Positions 1 to 7,608 of a DNA stretch of 51,649 nucleotides are shown piece after piece. Source of the DNA: Streptomyces niger (lineage in GTDB: Bacteria; Actinomycetota; Actinomycetes; Streptomycetales; Streptomycetaceae); the NCBI RefSeq assembly GCF_000718305.1, contig NZ_JOFQ01000033.1, forward strand, positions 1 to 51,649, read 5' to 3'. How positions within the stretch are numbered: the first letter of the stretch is position 1; every line of letters begins with the position of its first letter. The notes beneath the pieces are model-generated. The model saw only the letters and a program-made list of their open reading frames with translations, was not told where the DNA came from and did not search any database. A program made the translations under genes and the position numbers.

Positions 1-1988
1 CCGGCCTGGCTTTCGCTGTCTCGCCCGGCGTGCAGACGCTGTTCGGGACGCTGCCGGATGACCAGTTGCCTTCGTGGATTCGTGAATCGCGCAACACGCT
101 GAAGGCGACCGGCAAGGCGTTGGTCGCTTGGGATGAGTGGGGCAAGAATCCTGCCCGTGCCGCGGGCGGGGTCACCTTCAACGTCCTGACCACGGTCTTC
201 ACCGGTGGTGCGGGCGGCGCTGCGGCCGGGGTGGGCAAGGCCGGCGCAGTCACCCGGGCCATCTCCGTGGCCGGCAAGGTCGGCAAGGTCATCGACCCCA
301 TGACGTATGTGGGGAAGGCGGCCGGGGCGGGCCTGTCCAAGGTCGGCGACATCGCGAAAAGCCTCAAGGGCATCGGGAAGGTGGACGTCTCGGCCCTGCC
401 CGCGGACGCAATCAAGCTACCGGAAGGCTCACTGAAGCTGCCCGACGGTACGGTGCACCTTCCGGAGGGTGCGCCGCTGCCGGAGGGTGCCACCCGGCTC
501 CCGGACGGCAACGTCCAGCTCCCCGACGACGTCCCGGCCCTGCCCAAGGACGCCAACCCGCTGCCCACCGGCCCCGGCGAGTCGGCCCGCTACTTCGACG
601 GCCAGGGCAACCTCCTCGACGAACACGGCAAGGTGCTCCACAGCATCGACGACGCCCCCAAGGAAGACGTGGGCGACGTTGGCCGCACAGGAGACGACGT
701 ACACCCCACCGGCACCCACGCTGGTGACCGCCTTCCCGGTGCAGGTGATCATCTGTCGTCGGGGCGACCCGGTGAGCACTTCTCCGGTGGCAGCCTGGGC
801 GACCACATGCCTGGCAGCCGTGCCGATGACCTGGGTACGGGCCCTTCCGCCAGTCACGAACCACCCCCCAGCCACACTGGTGGCCACGGCGGTGGCGCCG
901 GAGAGGGACATGGAGGGCATGAGGCCATCGGCGGCGGTCACGGTAGCGGCCCCGAAGCGGCGGACCACCATGGTCCCGCCCGTGGTCACAGTGGCACCCC
1001 GCACGGTGCCGACCACGAAACCTCCGCAGGCGGTCATGGCAACGGCCCTGGCATTGGTGATGATGCAGCTGGTTCCGGGAGTCAGGTGGACGAGGGCGGT
1101 ACCCCACGCAATGGCGTTCACGGCCCGGAGCAGGAGCTCACTCCCGAGAGGCGGAAGGAGATCCTCGAAGAGCAGATTTGGAAGGCCAACAACGACGACG
1201 CCTGGTTCGAGAAGTACTACCGGCCCGACGGTCACCGCTGGAGCATCCGTGCCAAGGAGAACGGTGTCGAGCTGCCCATCTTGGCCAAGGACCGGCAGGG
1301 CAACTGGATCTCCAAGCACGCCCTGCCGTCCGGACCGTCCGAGGTCAGGTTCGACCAGCAGGCATTCCACCCCGGTTCAGTCCGTGATGAACATGCCGGT
1401 CATCTCGACGATGTGGCGAAGGGACGCAGGGTGTCCGTGGACCTCAACAATGCCGAGAGGGAATTCAAGGACACCCATTCGGAGGCTGCGCACGAGGCAC
1501 TTCACGACGCGCAGGAGGCGTACACCGAGCATCATGGCGATACGCCGAACAACAGCAAGCACTCGGAGAAGCTTGGCGAGGATGCGGCCCGGTACCACGT
1601 CATTCCGGAAAAGTTCCCGGATGCGGAGTGGGTGGAGCTCCCCAAGACTCCCAGCGGCGCCAACATGTTCGATCAGCTGTACAAGCTGGACAACGGTGAC
1701 TACCTCATCGTCGAGGCGAAGGCCCCGTCCGCCGATCTCGGCTGGCGCCAAGGCGTCGGTGACACGGCGGGCGGCATGATGGTCAAGCAAGGCACGAAGG
1801 AGTACGTCCACACCATCCTTCAGGAGATGTGGAACCGCGGTCTGCGCTCGCCGCGGGACGCCGAGCTCGCGGATGAGCTCTTCGACGCGCTGGAAGACAA
1901 GAAGTTGCAGTACGTGCTGGTCAAGGCGAATGACAACCCGGGTACCACCTACGCTGGGGCGGTGCTGGAACACTTCAGGATCAGTTAG
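1..1988 (+). CDS. Polymorphic toxin, 3' part (PD-(D/E)XK-like nuclease tip)
   Basis: The reading frame is open to the left edge, so the true start lies outside the window; the first in-frame start codon is GTG at 30. From that GTG 652 residues are visible. An Ala/Gly-rich hydrophobic stretch (about residues 40-80) is followed by a linker repeating LPEG/LPDG (about 120-185), a Gly/His/Asp-rich low-complexity linker (about 225-360), and a compact C-terminal domain (about 385-652). The tip contains GDYLIVEAKAP (about 556-566). This fits the D...ExK core of restriction-endonuclease-fold toxins, with E562 and K564 as candidate catalytic residues. A long linker, a small C-terminal enzyme and an adjacent downstream immunity gene are typical of polymorphic toxins. 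The exact Tox-REase family cannot be settled by eye. Secretion route is inferred (type VII-like in Streptomyces), since the N-terminus is missing. Confidence 0.75.
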   Translation, partial: GLAFAVSPGVQTLFGTLPDDQLPSWIRESRNTLKATGKALVAWDEWGKNPARAAGGVTFNVLTTVFTGGAGGAAAGVGKAGAVTRAISVAGKVGKVIDPMTYVGKAAGAGLSKVGDIAKSLKGIGKVDVSALPADAIKLPEGSLKLPDGTVHLPEGAPLPEGATRLPDGNVQLPDDVPALPKDANPLPTGPGESARYFDGQGNLLDEHGKVLHSIDDAPKEDVGDVGRTGDDVHPTGTHAGDRLPGAGDHLSSGRPGEHFSGGSLGDHMPGSRADDLGTGPSASHEPPPSHTGGHGGGAGEGHGGHEAIGGGHGSGPEAADHHGPARGHSGTPHGADHETSAGGHGNGPGIGDDAAGSGSQVDEGGTPRNGVHGPEQELTPERRKEILEEQIWKANNDDAWFEKYYRPDGHRWSIRAKENGVELPILAKDRQGNWISKHALPSGPSEVRFDQQAFHPGSVRDEHAGHLDDVAKGRRVSVDLNNAEREFKDTHSEAAHEALHDAQEAYTEHHGDTPNNSKHSEKLGEDAARYHVIPEKFPDAEWVELPKTPSGANMFDQLYKLDNGDYLIVEAKAPSADLGWRQGVGDTAGGMMVKQGTKEYVHTILQEMWNRGLRSPRDAELADELFDALEDKKLQYVLVKANDNPGTTYAGAVLEHFRIS

Positions 1989-2000
1989 AGGAGAATGTCA

Positions 2001-2861
2001 GTGGTCACGAGCGTTCCTCGCCATGGCTTCCCCACGGACAACGCGGCCGAGGGACTGGCGGTGCTCACCAAGAGTGCAGGACGAGTGCTGGGCCGGCTCG
2101 AGGGGTCGGAGACTTCCCGTGCGCGGGCCCTGAACGCCACGCTCAGCCTGGCGAAGGCGCGCTGTGCGACGGACCCCGAGGCCGCGCAGATCGAGACGTG
2201 GGAGGCGTGGGTCACGGCGATGCAGGTCGGCTCCGGGCTGTTCGCTGCAGCCTGTACGACTGAGGGCAGCGTTCCGTGCCGTATCGCGGGCGAGACGAAA
2301 AATCTCCCCGCGACGGGCCCCCAGCCCTACACACATGCGGGGGCCTGGGTCACCTCGTTCTACCTCGCGATGATCTGCCGTGAGAAGCAGCGGCTGACGG
2401 AGCTGGCCCAGGTGCCCGTCTCGCTCCTGCGGGAGTCCGGGCAAGTATTCGACGAGTACATCTATGCCTGGGTGGAGGCTCTGCAAGGTGCCTGGCTCGG
2501 GCGGGACGATGTGGGGGACAAGCTGGTTGCCGCGGTCGACGGAACCAAGCCCGAGGCGGCCCGTGTGGCCGATGTGGAGCTGATGTCGAACATCCTCTAT
2601 CCGCCGATCATTCTCTTCTACCGCTACCTGCGCGGGGACCGCGAGCATTTCACCGAGGCGCTTGTCGACGCCCTGCGCTGGCACAAGGCCTACTGGACGC
2701 GCGACGAGGACCGGTCCATGAGTAGTGAGGGCCTTGTCTCGCTCGGCCCGCTGGCCATTGCCTGCCTCGCCCGCGATACCGGTTTCCCCATCGAGGTCGA
2801 GTCGGAATACCTGCCCAAGGCACTCCTGGACTTCGCCTGGGCGGGCGAGCTCGACACCTGA
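2001..2861 (+). CDS. Imm49-family immunity protein
   Basis: Immunity protein of the Imm49 type, expected to bind and neutralise the toxin encoded just upstream. It is an all-helical protein of about 286 residues, with the conserved beginning NAAEGLAVLTKSAGRVLGRL and a central THAGAW..SFYLAMICR helix pair seen in actinobacterial Imm49 proteins. The GAGGAG at 1988-1993 touches the ATG at 1995 but is about 7 nt from the GTG at 2001, so GTG 2001 is the better start; ATG 1995 would add two residues. It follows the toxin stop by 12 nt, consistent with co-transcription. A diverged 96-bp copy of its 5' end lies at 25363-25458. Family assignment rests on memory of Imm49 sequences. Confidence 0.72.
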   Translation: MVTSVPRHGFPTDNAAEGLAVLTKSAGRVLGRLEGSETSRARALNATLSLAKARCATDPEAAQIETWEAWVTAMQVGSGLFAAACTTEGSVPCRIAGETKNLPATGPQPYTHAGAWVTSFYLAMICREKQRLTELAQVPVSLLRESGQVFDEYIYAWVEALQGAWLGRDDVGDKLVAAVDGTKPEAARVADVELMSNILYPPIILFYRYLRGDREHFTEALVDALRWHKAYWTRDEDRSMSSEGLVSLGPLAIACLARDTGFPIEVESEYLPKALLDFAWAGELDT

Positions 2862-3208
2862 TGCCAGAGGCGCGACGGTCGGGCGCTCCGGGGTTCGGTC
2901 CTGAGATCCTGCGCCTGCACCCAACAGAGGCCAGCAGTCTCGCTGAGCGAAGAAGGCACCGTCACCTGGGCACTGACCATGCTGGCTGAGGCCTGCGAGT
3001 TGGTAGCCCAGGCCGCAGGCGAACTCGACACGGCTCAAGCCAAGGAACGTCCGGACGTCTTCCCGCCCCGAGTGCGGCACGCGCTGCCGGCGGGGGCGTC
3101 GCAGTTCTGTGAATGGCAACCTACGGAAACGGATCGCGGCAATGTTCCCGCAGCACTTTCGCCGATGATGGTCATTCGTGAGACCGCTGCTGCCCCTCCA
3201 GTCTCAGG
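2862..3208. other. Intergenic, convergent
   Basis: This lies between the convergent Imm49 gene and the NB-ARC gene. Short open frames occur, but none has a ribosome binding site plus recognisable protein sequence. No clear terminator hairpin was seen. Confidence 0.5.
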
Positions 3209-5908
3209 TCAGCGCATGCCGAGTCCTGTGGCTCGTTCGGTTTCCAGGCGGGTGAGGCATTCGGTGGTGGCGGGTATCTCGGCGGCGCCGATGCGTTGGT
3301 AGATGGTCACGGCCTTGCGGAGGTAGGCAATGGCGGCCTGCGTGTCAGTGGGTACTTGGCAGCGAGCGATCCCTTCGAGGGCGTGTGCTTCATCGAGGGG
3401 GCTGCGGACCTGACGAGCCAAGAGTAGAGCTTGCTGGTAGGTGGCAAGCGCCCGCTGCGGCGTCCCGGAGCGGATGAGTAGGACACCCGCGCTGTTCATG
3501 GCTTCGGCTTCCCCCCGGGTGTCACCGACTTCTGCGAACAGGGACCGTGACCGGGCCAGGAGATCGGCTGCTGCGGTGAAGTCCTTCAACTCGGTCTGTA
3601 CCCGGCCCAGGTTTTGCAGGGCGTTGGCTTCGCCGTGGCGGTTGCCGAGGGTGCGGTACAGCTCCAGGGCCTGCCCGAACAGCTCACCTGCTGCCGTATA
3701 GTCACCCGTCAGATACCGCACCCGGCCCAGGCTCTGTAAGGCGTTGGCTTCGCCGAGGCGGCTGCCAAGGGTGCGGTACAGCTCCAAGGACTGCCCGGCC
3801 AGCTTCCCCGCCCCCGTGAAGTCCCCCGTCAGCCGCTGCACCCTGCCCAGGTTCTGCAGGGCGTTGGCTTCGCCGTGGCGGTTGCCGAGGGTGCGGTACA
3901 GCTCCAGGGACTCCCCGATCAGCTGCCCAGCCCCCGTGAAGTCCCCCGTCAGCTCCCGCACCCGGCCCAGGTCTTGCAGGGTGCCGGCTTCGCCGAGGCG
4001 GTTGCCCAGAGCGCGGTACAGATTCAGGGCCTGCCCGGACAGTTGCCCCGCCCCCGCATAGTCCCCCGTCAGCCGCCGTACGCGGCCCAGGTTCTGCAGG
4101 GCGTTGGCCTCGCCCAAGCGGTCACCGAGACCCTGGTACAGATTCAGGGCCTGCCCGGACAGTTGCCCCGCCTCCGCGAAGTCCCCCGTCAGCCGCTGCA
4201 CCCGGCCCAGATCCTGTAGGGCGTTGGCCTCGCCCAGGCGGTTCCCCAGGGTGCGGTACAGCTCCAAGGACTGCCCGGCCAGCTTCCCCGCCTCCGCGAA
4301 GTCCCCCGTCAGCCGCTGCACCCGGCCCAGGTCTTGCAGGGTGCCGGCTTCGCCGAGGCGGTTGCCCAGAGTGCGGAACAGTTCCAGGGCCTGCCCGGAC
4401 AGGTCACCCGCTCCCGCATAGTCACCCGTCAGATACAGCACCCGGCCCAGTTCCCGCAGGGCGCTGGCTTCGCCGAGGTGGTCGTTGGCGTGGTGTGCAG
4501 CGTTGGCGGCGTCGCGGTGGAGGCTGAGGGCCCGGTCCCAGGGGCCTTGCTGGCGTAGGTAGGCGGCCACGTGGTGGGCGAGTTGGATGTGGATGGGCCG
4601 GGTGTGGTCGGTGGTGTGGTGAGCACAGGCGATCAGGTTGGGGAGTTCAATGCGCATCCAGGCCAGTGCCTGTTCGCGGGTTTTGAGGTCGGGTGCCGCG
4701 GCGGGTGCGGGGGTGGGGCGGGTGTGGAGGCGTGGCATGCCGTCGAGGTGGTGATCGGCGGTTTGGGCGGTGTGGGTGTAGTAGTCCAGGAGGCGTTGGA
4801 TGGCGTGGGCGCGGGCTTCGGTGGGGTCGTGAGTGGTGAGGGTGTGGGCGTATTCGCGCAGGAGGCCGTGGAGGCGGTAGCGGCGGGGGGCGGGTTCTTC
4901 GATGAGGTGGTCGGCGTAGAGGGTTTCCAGTTGGCGTCGTGCCTGAGCTAGACGGATGCCGGTGAGGGCAGCGGTGGCGTAGGGATCGATGTCGGGGCCG
5001 GGGTGGAGACCGAGGTGGCGGAAGAGACGTTGCAGGTGGGGTGGGAGGTCTTGGTAGGAGAGGTCGAAGGCGGCGGCGACGGCACGGTTGCCGACTCGGA
5101 GTTCGCTCAGGCGATCCTGGGCGGTGGCGAATTCGTCGGTGAAGGTGGTGAGGTCCCAGGCGGGGTGGTGGGCGAGGCGGCCAGCGAGCAGGGTGATCGC
5201 GAGGGGGAGGCGGCCGCATAGCCGTACGGCTTCGGTGACCGCGCTGTGGTCGGCTTCCGTGGAGGTGCGGCGGGCCAGGCGGGTGAAGAGGTGGGCGGCT
5301 TGGTCGGGGGGCAGGGGGTCGAGGGGGAGGGGGGCGGCGCCGTCGAGGGCGATCAGGCGCCGCCGGCTGGTGATGAGGACCAGGCACTGCTGTGAAGCGG
5401 GCAGGAGAGGTTCGACCTGGGCCGGATCCGCGGCGTTGTCCAGGATTAGCAGCACTCGGCGTCCGGCCAGGCGGTCCCGCCACAGGGCGGCGCGTTCCTC
5501 CAGGGTGTCGGGAAGGTGCTGTGGGCTGATTCCGATGCTGATCAGCAGGGTGGCCAGGACGTCGGCAGGGTCGGCGGGAGGCTGGCCGGTGGTGTGGGCG
5601 TGGAGATCGATGAAGAACTGTCCGTCCGGGTAGCGCGCGATGAGCTGGTGGGCGGCGTGGATGACCAGGGCGGTCTTGCCGACGCCGGGCATGCCGTCGA
5701 CGGTGTGGATGCTGATGACGGGGACGTGTCCGTCTTCGGCCGCGTGCAGGAGGCGGTGTAGTTCGCTGTCGCGGCCGGTGAAGTCCGCGATGTCGCGGGG
5801 AAGGGTGCTGTGCAGGGCGACGGGGGTGGGCCGAGGTGAGGCCTGGTAGGTGATGTACTGGATGTTGTGATCGCCGATCTGCATGTTGGCGGTGCCGCGC
5901 GGTTCCAT
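3209..5908 (-). CDS. NB-ARC/TPR STAND ATPase with N-terminal RHIM-like motif
   Basis: NLR-like signal-transduction ATPase of 899 residues. Order of parts: a short N-terminal motif MQIGDHNIQYIT (9-20); an NB-ARC domain from about 37 with the P-loop GMPGVGKT (72-79) and the Walker B region RRVLLILDNAA; a winged-helix region; then about nine TPR units, most of 40 residues and nearly identical (for example LGEANALQDLGRVQRLTGDF). The N-terminal motif contains an I/V-Q-I/V-G-like tetrad followed by D-x-N, like the RHIM cores of RIPK1 (IQIG) and RIPK3 (VQVG). It is repeated at the C-terminus of the upstream HTH protein, 128 nt away on the same strand. In known bacterial NLR systems such N-terminal motifs nucleate matching motifs on partner proteins, which suggests that the HTH protein is the partner. 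The start is weakly supported by AGGGA about 10 nt upstream of the ATG. The trigger ligand is unknown. Confidence 0.85.
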   Translation of the reverse strand: MEPRGTANMQIGDHNIQYITYQASPRPTPVALHSTLPRDIADFTGRDSELHRLLHAAEDGHVPVISIHTVDGMPGVGKTALVIHAAHQLIARYPDGQFFIDLHAHTTGQPPADPADVLATLLISIGISPQHLPDTLEERAALWRDRLAGRRVLLILDNAADPAQVEPLLPASQQCLVLITSRRRLIALDGAAPLPLDPLPPDQAAHLFTRLARRTSTEADHSAVTEAVRLCGRLPLAITLLAGRLAHHPAWDLTTFTDEFATAQDRLSELRVGNRAVAAAFDLSYQDLPPHLQRLFRHLGLHPGPDIDPYATAALTGIRLAQARRQLETLYADHLIEEPAPRRYRLHGLLREYAHTLTTHDPTEARAHAIQRLLDYYTHTAQTADHHLDGMPRLHTRPTPAPAAAPDLKTREQALAWMRIELPNLIACAHHTTDHTRPIHIQLAHHVAAYLRQQGPWDRALSLHRDAANAAHHANDHLGEASALRELGRVLYLTGDYAGAGDLSGQALELFRTLGNRLGEAGTLQDLGRVQRLTGDFAEAGKLAGQSLELYRTLGNRLGEANALQDLGRVQRLTGDFAEAGQLSGQALNLYQGLGDRLGEANALQNLGRVRRLTGDYAGAGQLSGQALNLYRALGNRLGEAGTLQDLGRVRELTGDFTGAGQLIGESLELYRTLGNRHGEANALQNLGRVQRLTGDFTGAGKLAGQSLELYRTLGSRLGEANALQSLGRVRYLTGDYTAAGELFGQALELYRTLGNRHGEANALQNLGRVQTELKDFTAAADLLARSRSLFAEVGDTRGEAEAMNSAGVLLIRSGTPQRALATYQQALLLARQVRSPLDEAHALEGIARCQVPTDTQAAIAYLRKAVTIYQRIGAAEIPATTECLTRLETERATGLGMR
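3600..4490. repeat. 120-bp tandem repeats coding for TPR units
   Basis: About seven tandem copies of a 120-bp unit (40 codons) lie inside the NB-ARC/TPR gene. The copies are nearly identical at nucleotide level. Blocks such as cccggcccaggttctgcag and gtgcggtacagctccag recur every 120 bp, and variable positions fall at the same codons in each unit (QRL, RRL or REL; FAEAG, FTGAG or YAGAG). This points to recent duplication or homogenisation and predicts copy-number variation between strains. Confidence 0.9.
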
Positions 5909-6036
5909 CCGTGAAGGTCCCTACTGTGCGCTGCGGTACCCGGGGACCTGGGGTACGAGATGGGTGGTGCGGAGCCGTCGCGCACGCGCGGCACTGCCGC
6001 AGGGTGTGGGCGCGTGTGCGTCGGGCGGGGCGGGTT

Positions 6037-6669
6037 TCAGCAGGTGATGTGCTGGGTGTTGTGGTCGCCGTACTGCACGTTCACTTTTGCTCCGCGCAAG
6101 TCGAAAACCGGCAAAGCACCGGGCTGTCCGCCGCTGCCTGTCTCGGGGACGGCGGAGGGATGCTCACCCGCGTCATGCGGATCGCGTGCTGCGGCCTCCG
6201 GGCCGGGCCCCTCCAAGGCGTCGACCGTAGACCGGGCGTCTTGCGGTGGCTGGCGCCGACCGGCGGCGCGGGCGGTGTGGTAGGCGTGCCACAGGCGTGA
6301 CAGGGCTCCGCCGGAGCCCAGGAAATGGTCGGCTTGGCGGGCGACGGGCTGGGTGGGGGCCTGGGTGCAGCGTTCGAGATGGGTGACGTAGGACTTGTCA
6401 TACCCCAGGCGCCGGGCCAGAGCGGACTGGGAGAGCCCTGCGGCGGTGCGCAGCCGGATCAGCTCGTCCGCGAACGCCTCGGCAGCCTGCCGCACCGGAT
6501 CGTCCGCGACCGGGAGAGGGGCCTCCGGTGCGCGGGATCTCGGCGGAGGGTGCGGCTGGTCTTCGGCCGGCGGCCCGGCGGCTGCGTCTGACACAGCCGC
6601 CGGGCCGCCGGCCTGCCGGAGCCGGTCCGTCATGTCTTCGCCGTCTGATGTCGTGCCGGTGGCGTCCAC
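6037..6669 (-). CDS. XRE-type HTH protein with C-terminal RHIM-like motif
   Basis: Protein of 210 residues. It has a low-complexity N-terminus (1-55), an XRE-type helix-turn-helix (about 60-118; AGLSQSALARRLGYDKSYVTHLER), and the conserved tail GSGGALSRLWHAYHTARAA. A disordered Pro/Ala/Glu linker (135-190) leads to the motif NVQYGDHNTQHITC, which ends exactly at the stop codon. That motif matches the N-terminus of the downstream NB-ARC protein (VQYGDHNTQHIT against MQIGDHNIQYIT), and the two coding segments differ at only about 7 of 39 bases. Start: GTG 6669, preceded by GAGGGG. The HTH with GGALxxLW tail is a common Streptomyces N-terminal module fused to many effector domains; here it ends in a motif only. 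Inference: a DNA-binding or scaffold partner recruited by the NLR through motif templating, not a classical sequence-specific repressor. Confidence 0.78.
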   Translation of the reverse strand: MDATGTTSDGEDMTDRLRQAGGPAAVSDAAAGPPAEDQPHPPPRSRAPEAPLPVADDPVRQAAEAFADELIRLRTAAGLSQSALARRLGYDKSYVTHLERCTQAPTQPVARQADHFLGSGGALSRLWHAYHTARAAGRRQPPQDARSTVDALEGPGPEAAARDPHDAGEHPSAVPETGSGGQPGALPVFDLRGAKVNVQYGDHNTQHITC

Positions 6670-7182
6670 GTCGCGCCCCTCATCGTCCAGGTCCCCGTCA
6701 CCCGCCCTCGCGGGTCGGCGGCTCCTGGCCCCGCGGAAGGCATGTCCTTGGCAGGGTCATGATCAGATGACGCGCCGGGGGCGTACCAGAAGCGCACAGG
6801 AGCACATTCCAGCGCAGAGGTACGACCTCGTCACGTCAGAGCACTCCTGCCTCGGTTGTGATCGGTCGTCCGCCGCACGGAACGGCGCCTGCGCCTCCCG
6901 CCGCGCGCTTACACCTACGGACGGGCCGTTCCGCGGACTCGCCGAAGCGTTGGTGCCCGTGGGCGCCGGGAGCATTCCGCCACCGGCCCGCCTCGTCGGC
7001 ACGCGCCCGGGCCGGTGGTGATCTCGGTGACGGCCGGGCGCACAGCTCGGCCGACGCGGAATGGTGAGCGAGAGGTGAGTGAGTGCTGCTCACCGTGGTC
7101 TCACCTGTGGGTTCACCGGTGTGCTCGTGGCACCGGGACGCCGCAGCAGGGCGTGCGGCCCGCGCAGGGGAAGGAGAAGGCG
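6670..7182. other. Divergent intergenic region
   Basis: About 510 bp lie between the divergent HTH gene (minus) and the DUF397 gene (plus), so both promoters should be here. I saw no convincing additional gene. Frames in this stretch lack a good ribosome binding site and recognisable domains. Confidence 0.45.
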
Positions 7183-7401
7183 ATGACCGTGAGCACGGTG
7201 ATCCCGCCGGGGGACGACGGATGGTTCAAGAGCAGCTTCAGCCCGAACCAGGGAACGTGTGTGGAAGTCCGGTTTGCGGAGGGCCTGGCGCACGTGCGCA
7301 ACACTCGTGACCGCAGCGGTCCCATGGTGGCGTTCGACCGGGCCGAGTGGGAGGCGTTCCTGCTCGGGGTGTGGAACGGCGAGTTCGAGATGCCCGCCTG
7401 A
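7183..7401 (+). CDS. DUF397 domain protein
   Basis: A 72-residue protein with the DUF397 signature: DDGWFKSSFSPNQGTCVEVRFAEG, then VRNTRDRSGPMVAFDRAEWEAFLLGVWNGEF. The ATG at 7183 is chosen because aaggag (7171-7176) sits about 6 nt upstream and the family begins just before the WFKSSFS block; the frame is open further upstream but that part is not conserved. DUF397 proteins usually accompany XRE regulators (often with DUF5753) in Streptomyces. Here the nearest XRE gene is divergent, across 513 bp. The molecular role of DUF397 is not established. Confidence 0.82.
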   Translation: MTVSTVIPPGDDGWFKSSFSPNQGTCVEVRFAEGLAHVRNTRDRSGPMVAFDRAEWEAFLLGVWNGEFEMPA

Positions 7402-7608
7402 GGCAGGCGGCCGTCGCCAGGTGCTGTGGGCCGAGGCCGGTCCACAGCACCCTTTCGTCTGGCTTGCGCCAGGCCCCGGAGTCGGCCCCGCCCTCCAGGC
7501 GGTCGTGACAGACGGCCTTGGGTGTGTGAGGTTGGACAGCGGCACAGACTGTATCGCTCTTGCCGCGGCACTGGACTGCCGCGCAGAGCACAGGGGGAGG
7601 GCTCGGGA

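Noticed and set aside
469..1779. Overlapping 436-codon frame inside the left-edge toxin
   Set aside because: Out-of-frame product without any conserved block; the toxin frame has the nuclease motif and leads directly into the immunity gene.
3600..4490. CRISPR-like appearance of regularly spaced repeats
   Set aside because: The 120-bp period codes continuously for TPR units; there are no short repeats with unique spacers, and no cas genes.
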